64,000 nt of DNA from Takashimella koratensis (Eukaryota; Basidiomycota; Tremellomycetes; Trichosporonales; Tetragoniomycetaceae). Below the pieces are notes generated by a model, which worked only from the letters and a program-made list of their open reading frames with translations, did not search any database and had not been told where the DNA came from. The position numbers and the translations under genes were made by a program. The DNA lies in contig BCKT01000012.1 of NCBI GenBank assembly GCA_003116875.1, positions 124,001-188,000 of the forward strand, read 5' to 3'. This document shows positions 1 to 10,753 of the stretch, piece by piece. Within the stretch, counting starts at the first letter, position 1, and each line of letters starts with the position of its first letter.

Positions 1-493
1 GGAAGAGGGGATAGGGGAGAGGAGAAGGTGAGGACGGGGAAGGGCGAAGAAGGAGAAAGAGAGAAAGAGAGAAAGAGAGAAAGAGGAGAAGAGAGAAAGA
101 GAGAAGATCAAGGTGGGGAGAGGGCAACGCAGAGAGAGAGCAAGCAAAGTTGAGATGCACGAGGGGACAGGAAGAGTGGTCGAGTGGAGTGGCAAACCCA
201 GCGATGCCTCGGCAAACCTTGTTTCTGCTGGACCCCATCTCGCAACCTGCATCGTCCAAATCATTAAACTTGTTACTTGTCTCCTCTCCTCCCCATCTCT
301 CTCCTACCCTCACCTTGTTCCATGATCATCTCCACCACCTCACACCCTACCCACACGACCCTTGTCTCTTGGTTCTCGTGCTAAAGCGTTCATGAGCTAC
401 TCTCCGGATTCACATCCCTTCTTTCCACACATTCGCTGATCCACTTGTTACTTGTTCTTCTTGTACCTCCTGGCCACCTTCTCCACCCTCTCA
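1..493. other. Left-edge noncoding leader with purine tract
   Basis: No gene is supported here. Bases about 49-110 are a purine-only, imperfect GAGAAA repeat. From about 240 onward the strand becomes pyrimidine-rich, as is common in fungal promoters and 5' leaders, and this probably serves the gene that starts at 494. The short reading frames inside are not convincing. Confidence 0.5.
49..110. repeat. GAGAAA-type simple repeat
   Basis: A low-complexity purine tract made of alternating GAGA and GAAA units, imperfect and without spacers. It lies in the presumed promoter of the downstream gene. Confidence 0.7.
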
Positions 494-2715
494 ATGGTCT
501 CGCCGTTCTCTTCCATGGGTCCACCCTGGTTCGATCGCAACAACCTCTTTTCGACCTCGCCTCGGCACCACCACCTTGCTTCCCCGCGTCTACCTCCCAC
601 TCCTCCTCCTCCTCCCGCTACACGTCATCCACCATCACCTCCACCACCTCCGCTTCCACATCCACCATGGTCACCACAAGTAGTACCCAACGAGCCAAGC
701 CGAGACCGAATTGATTCCAACACCGAACCCATTCCGAAACGCGCACGATTACAACCGTTCTGGGTTACGTCCAATCCTACTCACTCATCATCACCAGCTC
801 CTCAACCCACCCCACCCCAACTCTACGACCCTCAGCAACCTTCCGGCGGTTCATCTTCCTTCGCGCCAAGAGCTACGGCTGAAAACTATATTTACGATAT
901 ACCAGCCCGACCTAGCCCTGCGTCCCTTGCCCATCTTCTCAACGATGACGAGGTCGCTCATGTACCTACAACACCCGCCATCCCTACCGAACCCATCGCG
1001 AACACCGAACCCGACTTTGCCCCCCCTACCGCCCCTCCTCTTTCGGCTCCCCGTGGCCGCGGGCGCGGCGGCAGACCTCGCGGCAGTGGCTTATCGCGCG
1101 CCAACTCGTTGATAGGAGGCACGAGGCGCAACGCTCCTCGGATATCGGCACCCGTGACGGCTGCCGAGATATCTGCGCACCTTGTCGACGAAGCCAACGG
1201 CGAGTCAACGTCGAGAGCGCCGCGATCGGGACTAGGCGACCTGTATCCGTCTCCACCACGAAGTGACCTGCGCGCCGAGGCGCAGTTTATTATCAATTCG
1301 GCAGCGGCGGCGGTAGCAGCGGCTGAGGGGAAGGAGATTGTGCCGCAGGTCATTGGACACAGCGAGATTAACGGACGGGTTGTGCCGGCTGCTGGACCGA
1401 GTGAGCGGGGTACAGGACGCGGAAGAGGACGGGGAAGAGGAAGAGGAAGAGGGAGGGGACGAGGAAGGGGGAGAGGAAGAGGGAGAGGTGCGGGTCGAGG
1501 TGGGCGCGGGAGAGGAGGTGGGTCCTGGGGCGCAAGGGGTGCAGGCGACTACGGCGACGACGACGACGACGGGAGCGATCAAGGGCGAGAAAACGGCGAC
1601 AAGGACGAGGACGAGGATGAAGACGACGAGGAAGAGGGTGAAGAGGAAATGGACGATGAAAACGAGATGGACGAAGATGAGGACGATGAGGACGAGGACG
1701 ATGTGGAATATTTGCCACGCGGAGGGACTCGGTCGCGTCCTTTTCTCAACGATATTCGCCTCGAGCGAGCCCAGGCCCGAAATGAACGAAGGAGGACAAA
1801 AGCCGCCCGAGGTCGAGCCCTCTTCTCCACCGGTCCATTGCCTAGAGGCCCAGCCACCAATCCTCCAGGCCCGATACCGACGTCAACTCAAGGAGCGGGC
1901 AGTTATGGTGGCTCAACGGTCAAACCGCCACCGCAACAACATCGTGGTCCGCCGTCTCCTCCACCCTCCTCGACTGCAGCGCGAACCAACGCCGCTCGAC
2001 CGCTGTTCAGTACCACCCCCTACGCGCCGGGTCAGTACCCTTCCCCACTCACCGCGACCGTCAACGGTCATGGGATCAGCAATGGCGATCGCGATCACGA
2101 GGAAGTGGACGAAGTCGATCCGTACCAGCCTGTTTTCCATCCAGGACAAGAACCAACTGTCGTACTTGCGCCATTGGCAGGTGGGCGCAAGGTCCCGCCA
2201 AGGTCAAGAGAGGAGGTCGAGTACGAGCAAGGATTGGAGGGACTCGATGAGACACTCATGGAGAACGCGGAAGGGTTTGTGGATAATGTCAGGGTGAGTC
2301 TTGGTTTGCGCTTGTCATCATGTGGTCAAGCGGAAAGAGCAGGAATGAAGGAAAAAGGAAATGGGAGACGGAGGACATCGAATTGTGCTAACCTGATCTC
2401 GTGATGCAGGACAATATTCGATCCCTGATGCAGTCCTACTTCCCCGAAGCGACGGCGTCACGCAGCGCGTTCATGGAGCGGATAGGTCGAGACTTGGTGA
2501 ATCTGGGCTGGCAGTTGACCGACGATGGTGACGCGGCGTTTGTGCGAACTGCGCGGGCGATGGGAGCGGCGCGAGTAGGCGGGGGAGGTGGCGGTTGTGG
2601 GGACGAGGACGAGGCCGAGATTATGACCTCGGGTGGGGATGGGGAAGAGGGACCTGGGAGTGGACAAGAGGCAGAGAGGGGTGAAGCACGGGTACAGGTG
2701 ATGCAGGAGCTATAA
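494..2715 (+). CDS. RGG-box and acidic-tract protein, unknown function
   Basis: Two exons (494-2293 and 2410-2715) joined by a 116-nt GTGAGT...CAG intron encode about 701 residues. I do not recognise the family. In order: a Pro/Ser/Thr-rich N-terminal third; a short RGRGRGG patch; at 1415-1530 (about residues 308-346) an uninterrupted block of more than a dozen Arg-Gly repeats; directly after it about 60 residues that are mostly Asp and Glu; another Pro-rich stretch; and a C-terminal part crossing the intron (…LMENAEGFVDNVR / DNIRSLMQSYF…) that looks folded and helical. RGG boxes commonly bind RNA and are methylated on arginine; acidic tracts are common in nucleolar and chromatin proteins. 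A nuclear RNA-associated role is inferred only from composition. The start is the first ATG in frame; a second ATG at 515 is equally possible. The frame is open upstream, but only with non-ATG codons. Confidence 0.7.
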
Positions 2716-3267
2716 AGAGAGTTGGGTTCATGTAGTCGCTCACCCGGGGCGTGGCGCGGTAAGCGCATCGAGAGACAGAGAGAAGAAGCAGACGGGTGTT
2801 GAGGTACCTTGCAGATGTCACCCTAACCTACCTACCCAAGTCAAGGAAATATATTGTATATGCATAGGGAGCGAGAATGAGTCGAAAGCGTTGAGGAGAT
2901 TCAGATATTTGGTTTCCTCATGACTGACGACCACGTTATGGCATCGGTATGAGACCAGCTTATGAACTGGTCAAATCGACTTTGATGTCGTCGCTCAGTC
3001 CAAGCTTGAGCTACACAATCAGGTGGGGATACTCGTGCATATTGAGGGATATCGTACGTCGCCATGCTGGAAAGAAAAGAGATATGTGCAAGTATTGGAG
3101 TGAGAGACTGTATCCTTCCCTCGTCGGTTGAGGAGCTGAAGTATGTACATGGTTACAAGAGGGATCGTGAGAGGTCATGTGTTGGAGTTCAATCTTGTGA
3201 TAGATAAGGAGGGTGAAGAGGTAAGGGATTTTTTGCCTATGTGGACGATAGGATCCACCCAGCAGGT
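2716..3267. other. Convergent intergenic region
   Basis: Spacer between the 3' ends of the RGG protein and RPC5. It should hold both 3' UTRs and poly(A) sites. No coding or repeat signal was seen. Confidence 0.5.
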
Positions 3268-4662
3268 CTAATCGCGGTCCAAGAAGTCGAGACCCCTAGA
3301 GTTGCATTGAAGCCTGTGTCGCTTGTCTTCATGGACCAGCATGCTCTCGAGGGATTTTGTCACCTTGTCGTCCTGCGAGTTTTTAAGTCAGAAACGATCG
3401 AGGCCAGAGATGAGTAACACAGTGGCGACAAAAAGACATGGATCCGTTTGAGGAGAGAACCCAGACTCAGACCTAGACCCAAAACCAAACTTCAACTCAC
3501 CTCTGGACCTTCCTTCCACGCATAAGCGACCCACTTATCCTCGTCCTCCTTCATGGTCGTTGCCCACATTTTATTCCTAAAATCCTTGATAGACCCAGAC
3601 CCATCGTTATTCGGGTCGTCGAGCATCCGCATACCCATATCCCTTCGAGGTCCAGTGGCGGCGGACGAAGAGGATGCGGCACGACTCGGAGCGGCGGGCC
3701 GAGAGTCGTCGTCGTCGTCTCCGCCTGCAATACCCGATCGGCGGGCCGAAAGGCTTTGCTTCACGTCGTAGTCGTCGAGATAAGTGAGCGAGGTACGGAA
3801 CTGCAGTACCCGCGAGACTGGGTGCAAGTGGAGTGCGCCTAAAGCAGACACAGGTGAGAAACGAGTCGACATTCGAGGGAAAAAGATCAATGCGGTAATC
3901 AAAAACAATACAGACTCATACCCCTCCCTACTCACCGTCCTGAATGATACCGGAAAAGTAGTTTGCACCCGACGCACTGGGTACGACTTCACTCCTGAGC
4001 CTCATCTTATCCCCCCACTTCTTCTCCACACCCTTGTCCTTCTTCCGCTTATCCCTCGCTCCGCCTTCCACATCAGCATCCCCATTGGCCTCTCGAACAT
4101 CCGTGACAAAGCCCAAATCGCGCGCCCGCTCGTCTCGCCACACATCCACCCCGGCGTCAACGGGTACCTCGACCTCGACACGCCCTACCGCCTCCTTGAC
4201 GCGCGAGGTCACCTTCTTCCCCCTGTTCTCGGCCCACGTCGGCGCACGCAGGGATCGCGTCGTCAAGGGGTACTGGAACATGTGGAGGTTTGGAAACAGC
4301 GCTGGGGAGAGGTAGATTGGGAGGGTGTGTGCGACCTCGTCGGGCTCGTCGTCAAAGTCAAAGGTGTTGGACCGGGTCAGGTCGGGTAAAGGCGGAGAAG
4401 GAGGGCGCTCAGGGAGCATAGGTTCGTCATTGTCGTTGGTGTCTGCGGTGGTGGGAGGGATGAAAGTGGTCGAGGGACCAGGGATGTCGGCGTCGTGCTT
4501 GGACGAAGACATGATGATGTCTCCGTCGTCCACGGGAGGTTCGGGCGAGGGGTCGACAGTGGACACGACAGCGACGATGGGCGGCTCGGAAGGGCCCGAG
4601 GCAGGCTGAGTCTCGGCGAGGGTAGCTGTGGGAGCTGGGTCGACTGCGTTCTTGGGCGCCAT
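3268..4662 (-). CDS. RPC37: DNA-directed RNA polymerase III subunit RPC5 (Rpc37)
   Basis: Three exons (4662-3936, 3838-3501, 3372-3268) give 389 residues with phase closed. The family is recognised from the paired blocks typical of RPC5/Rpc37: a strand-rich block LPIYLSPALFPNLHMFQYPL at about residues 113-133, and, right after intron 1, GALHLHPVSRVLQFRTSLTYL, matching the family's 'LHL-x-P-…-LQ-x-RPS-x-xYL-D' dimerisation region. Rpc37 pairs with Rpc53 in Pol III and acts in open-complex formation, termination and reinitiation at tRNA and 5S genes in the nucleus. The first 100 residues are a Pro/Ser/Asp-rich extension not needed for the match; yeast Rpc37 is shorter (282 residues). Exon 3 supplies only the last 34 residues and ends LDFLDRD. 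The gene is divergent from the nucleoporin gene. Confidence 0.88.
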
Positions 4663-5267
4663 GGTGGGTGGAGGGTAGAGGGTAGGGTGGTTGAGGGAGT
4701 GGATGTTGAACTTCGGAAATGATACAGAAATTGTTAACTGGGCGGACTAAATAGGGAATACAAATCGCATTAGAAAATTCTGCCTGCCAGGAGCCAGACA
4801 CGGCGCATCATTCTCCTCCCTCCCCTCCACAGTCCCCGCCATCGACAACTACGACCACCGGCACAGACGATAGGACCCACGACGCAGCCCAACACGACGA
4901 TCACGACCACACCCAACACCCACCCGTCACCGACCGCGGCGTGGTACCACTCTGCGCTCTGCACAAACGACAGAAAAGAAATCAAGGGAAGAAAAAAGGA
5001 GGCTCCCTTCGTGTCTCATCATTCGACGTTCCCGACACGCCAACATCGCACTCATCCAGTCGTTCCTCCAAGACACTCAAAATTTTGATATACCCACACC
5101 CCCCGACTGACCGACCTAAGCTATTTATCCCCTCTCCTCAGCTCTCAAACCCTCTCTCTTGAACCTCCCCCTCCCTCCTCTCCTTTCTCTCGCGTTTCAG
5201 CACCCTACCATTCTTGCCCTTTTGTTCGTCTCCCTACCCACTCCCTCCCTCTTCGCTCTCCGCCACT
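4663..5267. promoter_or_regulatory. Divergent promoter, RPC5 / FSFG nucleoporin
   Basis: 605 bp between two outward-facing start codons. The part next to the nucleoporin ATG (about 5090-5265) is strongly C/T-rich on the + strand, as is usual for fungal core promoters. No specific factor site can be asserted. Confidence 0.55.
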
Positions 5268-8200
5268 ATGGACAGCAGTCGACGACAACAACAACATCGG
5301 TTTGGGCAGGACTATGACTCTCCGTCTCGTCCGCTCGCTGGAGCGTCTCGATCAGCGGCAAACCCTCGGATCCACGCCATTTCCAAGCCATATTCTCGCC
5401 CAACCACAACGAGCAGCATGCCCGGTACCGCCTTTGCGGAGAGCTCGACATCGCCTGCGCTCTCCCGTTCTCCATCCAAACAGACGAGCATGAGCACCCG
5501 CCCTCGCACGGGTTTGCCTCAATCCAACTCGACGGGATCTCTCGGCTCTCTCACTCGCTCGGGATCAGACACTCAGCTCTCGCTGCTCTCAGGGATCAAG
5601 TCGATATTCTCCCGACCTTTGGCGTGGCTCGCGACTCCCGCGCGAACGAAACGAGATTCGCTCAGCAGCTTTGGGCACGATATCGAGGCAGCAGACGATG
5701 GGTCGCCCTCGGCTCAGGCTTCCAAACGGGCCCGCCGAGTCTCGCCACCGTCTGCTCGGCGGCTGGGAGAGTACGAACCATCATCCCATAACGAAGCCAT
5801 CGGTCGAGCGGTGACGGGATTCATGCTCCCTCCTCTCCCACCACATATCTCGCTCACCCCGCGCTCCCACCTCCACCCTGGTCAGGCAGACACTGAGAAG
5901 CCGCTGCCAAATCGGACCAACTTCTCTCGACCCCTCACGAGCTCGGCCTCTATGCCATACCTCGACCCGCCTAATGGCCTCTTCTCCTCTTCCTCCCCTG
6001 CGAAGAGCTCGGGTTTGGCAGCCAAGCGAAACGGCCCGCTTACTCGCTCGAGGCGGCTGGATCTGTCTGAGCTTGCAGCAGAACGCCCAGAGGAGGCCAA
6101 GGGAAAAGGGAAAGTGGTGGACAGAGGCGAGGATGGCGAGGCTTGGAGTCCCTGGAAGGACAAGCACATCTCGCGAGCGACACCACAGAAATCTGCTACA
6201 CCCAGTCGCGTGACTGACACAAGAGACGTGAGTGTCGGTGCAGTATGATGTCGCATCAACAACTTGTGTGCTCGTTAAATACTGACCATGATATCCATCG
6301 ACAGGTCGCGCTGCCTTCTCTCTCGCCGTTCCGTCTCGCCCCGCCCTCACAATCAAGCCGCGCCCCAGCCTCCGGCCTCACGCGGTCAGCGACCACTGCG
6401 AATCTGGGTCACCGCGCCGAGAGCATTGCCTCGGACGTCAGCATGGGCAACAGTGTCACGCGAGCCGGGTCAGCTCGCATCCCTCGTGCGTCGAGCACAA
6501 TGCGACTATCGGCTGCTCTGGACGACGATGACGACAAGATGAGCGTCGATGGCGAGCGGTTGCGTGAAGGAAGTGTTCTGGTGAGTTCATAGAGTCATAT
6601 CTGCGGGTGGAGGAAGAAGTCGAACTGACGTAATTTGCAGAGCTGGTTCATGCAAGATCGGTGGAAGGGCGTAGACGGACCAATGTCACCTGCATCCGCA
6701 GCCGCCTCCAAGCGACTCGGTTCAGCACCTCCTCCGTCCAGCCTACCGCCGATCCGCAAGGGTCAGATGGTATGGGATGCGGACAAGGGTTTCATTCGTA
6801 AAAGCGAGCTCGAAGCGGGTGAGTGATTGAAGTTGAATTTGTTGCTGGGATTCTGACTTGTATTTTATGTTCAGAAGTACCCAAACCGATTCAACAAAAC
6901 GATGCCGAGCGGATCTTGTTTGCGTTGGAGTCGATGCGCAAGCCTACACCTCACGAGGTATCCAAGACATCTGGTTACGCTTCGCTGCCGCCGGGCCTGA
7001 TTGGATCCTCGTCTCGCTCGATTCGCAAAGCGATCGCTGTCCCTCTCGCGACCGTCCAGGCCGAGGAGAACAATCGCAAGGCGGCATCACTATCTCACCG
7101 AAGGGAGCTGTCAACTTGGACCGAGGATACTGGCGTCTCTACTGTCATCAGTCCTTATGGCCGGAGAAAGCAGGTGGACCGCGCTGCCAAGGAGGAGAGG
7201 CGGGAACGCATCGCAAACGAGCGACAAGCTACAGAGCCTTCGCAAGCGAGGAATGGATCTGCCGATATCTCCTCGGCCCATAACGGCCGACGCAGCGCAA
7301 GTCGTACTCCCGTGATGGATGACCAAATGTCAGTCTCGGATCGGGGGACGACTCTTTCTCCTTCGCCTGGAGCTAGCGCCCCCACGCCTCGCCGATCTGC
7401 GCGAAACAAGGGCAAGTCTAGGCACATGGATGTAGACATGGACCATGAAGACCTCGAACCCGTCGCAGAGGAACCGACACCCAAGGTCCGCCGCAGTTCT
7501 CGCCGAACTCACGCGACCACTGCCCCTGCGCCGGCGGAAACCACGTCCACGCCATCCAAGGGCAAGGGCAGTCGCCGACGCAAGGCATCTTCCCCGCCCC
7601 CTGAGCAGGAGAAGGAGACGACCCCTCCTCCCCCGGTCCCCACTATTACCGCGACCGCCCCGTCCCCGGGTGATATGGGTTCTGCTCCCCCGTCTCGAGA
7701 TGGCTCCACGGGCTCTGCTGCGCCCGTGTACGAGGTGCGCGCCGACAACGGTGGGCCGCGCGAGCGCTCGTCGTTGCGCGTTCGTTCCGAGCCCAAGCAC
7801 AGGCAACACGCCGGATCGGCAAGCTATAACTCGTCCCGCGCAACTTCGCCATCCGGGACGAGCGCACCGAGCGGGCGATACTCGGCCCGCGACGAGGATT
7901 TGCCCCAGATGGAAGACCTTGAGCAGGCAAAGATCCCCCTGACCTCATTTGCGAGCATCTCGTTCCCGCTCTTCGCCCCGCAGGGGGGCAACGGCACCGC
8001 TGCTGCGCCTGAACCTGCTTCGACTAAACAGGCAGAGTCTACCCCCCTGCTCGCTAGCCGTATCGGCGGTGCGCCCGCACCCACTCCTGCCGCTCAGCAG
8101 CCTGCGTCCCTCTCTGTCCCGCCAAAGACGGGCATCTCTCGCGGCTCGCTTACACGCCTCAACTCGGGCCTCTCAACGCGTCCCCGTGCGTCGTCGCCCC

Positions 8201-10287
8201 TCGCGGCCAACTCGATCGTCGCAGAGCCAGAGTCTCCACCGACAACTGGTAAAGCTGGATCAGGCGCACCCAAGACGGCGCCAGCTTCTGTTTCCAACTT
8301 CTTCGCCACTCCGTCCGCGTCGAGCTCCGAAGCTCCGGCGGCAGGTTCGACAACGCCTGCAGGGAAACCACCTGCGACGTCTTCTTTCTCCTTCGCGCCT
8401 GCTACCAACGGCGACTCTGCGACAATCAGCACCGCCCCTAAACCCGTCTTCTCATTCGGTCTTGGCCAACCACCAGCATCATCGACCTCTCCCGCTCCTC
8501 CGTCGACAGATTCGGGCGCAGGCGGTATTCCCAACTTTTTCGGTTCGAAATCTGCCTCCAACGAAGCTGCTGCTCCAGCTCCCTCTTCTACTGCACCGGC
8601 GCCGATCAAGGCGTTTGACTTTGGAATCGCATCCAAGCCTGCCGAGGCTCTCAAGCCGATCCCGTCGACGTTCTCATTCGGTGCGCCGGCCTCGACGGCG
8701 CCGTCAAGCTCAGCTGCGAATGCGGACGGGTCGACCCCTGCGCCTTTCTCGTTTGGGGCCAAGACCTCTGAACCCTCGTCGGGCTCCAGCTCACTGGTGA
8801 GTTTACCCTCGCAACATCGTCCACCTTTCATACTCTTAGCTCGATCCGCAATCAAAACTGACTGTCTACAGTTTGGATCACCTGCGCCATCTGCGGCTCC
8901 GACTCAGCCGGCCGAGGCGCCCAAGCCTGCCTTCAGCTTTGGTCAAACTAGCAACGGTGACTCGGCACCCAAGGCTTCGTTCAGTTTCGGCGACAGCAAG
9001 CCAGCATCAGAGACCACGGCCAGTAAACCTGCGTTCAGCTTTGGTGCGCCCTCGACTTCTACACCGGCCAGCAACAGTGTCAAGGACGCTGCACCCGCGT
9101 CCAAGCCTGCGTTCTCCTTTGGGTCTTCTACACCGGCCGCGTCGTCGACTCCTGCGCCCACAGACGCTGCCCCAACTTCCAAGCCTGCGTTCTCGTTTGG
9201 CAACTCGAGCTCAAGCGCGCCCGCATTTGGCTCCACTACTGCTTCAACCGTACCTGCTGCTGCGCCGGCTTCCACTGGGTTCAGCTTCGGCAAACCCTCT
9301 GAGCCCGCCAAGGACACATCTGTCGCCGCCCCAGCCGCCTCGCCTTTCGGCGCCCCATCGCCGTCTCTGAACGCCAATGGGTCTGGATCGGGATCCACAG
9401 GATTCTCGTTCGGGCAGTCTAAAGCACCAGCCGCGTCGTCGTCAACACCATCGTCCCTCGCCAACGGGACGAGTGGGACTTCCGAGCCTGCCAAGTCTAC
9501 GTTCTCCTTTGGTTCAACCTCGACGCCTTCCTCTTCGACGTTCTCATTTGGCGCTCCTTCGTCGACAGCGAACTCGACAGCCCCTGCGCCCGCGGTATCA
9601 TCACCCTTCGGCGCACCGCAGCCGCCGCCTTCACAGAACGCTTCCTCGCCCTTCGGGTTCGGGTCGAGCTCAGCGACTACCAACTCGACGGCACCTGCGA
9701 ACCCTGCGTTCTCGTTTGGGGCCACGGGATCATCAACAACGTCATCTACACCCTTTGGCCAGCCAGCTCAGGCTCAGTCACAGCAGCCGTCGTTCTCTTT
9801 TGGCGCCTCTTCCACCGCCGCTCCTGCCCCTTCGTCTGGTTTCGGCTCCACCAACCCATTCGGCTCCACCGCCACGTCCACCACACCGACTTCTTCTACC
9901 CCTTCATTCACATTTGGCGCTCCCTCAGCTGGGGGATCTTCTTCTTCACCCGCGCCTTCACAGCCATTCACATTCGGCACCCCGGCCCCTCAGACACCCG
10001 GCGCCGCCGCACCGGGTGTGTTCTCCTTTGGTGCCCCAGGAGGTGGAGGGAGCACGACTCCGTCTGGCGCCCCGCCCGCCGCGTTTCAGTTTGGATCCAG
10101 CGCCCCAGCGAACGGGGCCGGGGCGGCTGGCGCAGGATCAGGAGTAAGGTTCGGAAGCCCTGTACCCGCCGCGAGCCCCGCACCGGACGGAGGCGCGTTC
10201 AGCCTAGGTATGGCACCGAGCGAAGTCCCCGGTTCCCCGAGTGGGCGGAAGATTAAACCTCTCAGGCGCGGTGCGGTCAAGCGGTGA
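5268..10287 (+). CDS. FSFG-repeat nuclear-basket nucleoporin (Nup1/Nup60/Nup153-like)
   Basis: Five exons (5268-6227, 6305-6580, 6641-6818, 6875-8796, 8872-10287) encode about 1,583 residues. Residues 103-122 (LSLLSGIKSIFSRPLAWLAT) form a predicted amphipathic helix like the membrane-binding N-terminal helix of Nup1, Nup60 and Nup153. Around residues 478-495 the short block NDAERILFALESMRKP is a conserved-looking element. Several basic clusters (TKRD, SKRARR) could be nuclear localisation signals. From about residue 850 to the end the protein is Ser/Ala/Pro/Thr-rich with roughly fifteen FSFG motifs and a dozen other FG variants (FTFG, FGFG, FDFG, FGAP). It ends KIKPLRRGAVKR, and Nup1 and Nup153 also end in basic importin-binding tails. 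FG repeats bind transport receptors in the pore. The class is secure; which named Nup it matches is not. Intron 4 (8797-8871) is 75 nt, in frame and stop-free, so it could also be read through. Confidence 0.85.
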
Positions 10288-10753
10288 TCAATGCGGTGGT
10301 ATTGATCACTCGCTCCCTTTCTTTGGCTTCTTTCTTTTTTCAATCCCTTTTATCTGCTTTCGCAACCTTCATCTATATATTTTTTGTTCCACTCTCCTCA
10401 TTATTGATTGATCTCGGTTTCCAAGTTTTAGTCTCGTATATTTGCATGGAAAGAGAAGAGCAATACCTTCCAGTTCAGTCAAAGTCGGTTTACGTTAACG
10501 TAGTTGTTCATCCCAAATCAAAAGTCGTAGGTAGTCAGTCACATAGGTTATGCGGGTGAGTAGTGGGTGAACGGTTGAAGTTGAAACGAGTCTGATGAAG
10601 AACTTCAAGTAGTCAAATGCATGGTTGGAGAATGTGCGAAACTGGGGGCGGATGCCAACTTTTTGACTGAACAGATCTTTCGTCTTACCTCTACCGTTCT
10701 ACCTACCTGATCCTCGCCTCTTGGTTCTACCTGACGTTTACACCTACTTAGGT
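10288..10753. other. Convergent intergenic region
   Basis: Spacer between the nucleoporin and steryl-glucosidase 3' ends. T-rich stretches just after 10300 fit a 3' UTR. Nothing else was seen. Confidence 0.5.

Noticed and set aside
49..110. Possible CRISPR-like or tandem array
   Set aside because: Units are 6-8 bases, directly abutting and imperfect, with no spacers, and the genome is eukaryotic.
8943..9725. 260-codon acidic frame on the minus strand
   Set aside because: Antisense of the FSFG repeats; periodic only because the sense repeats are periodic.
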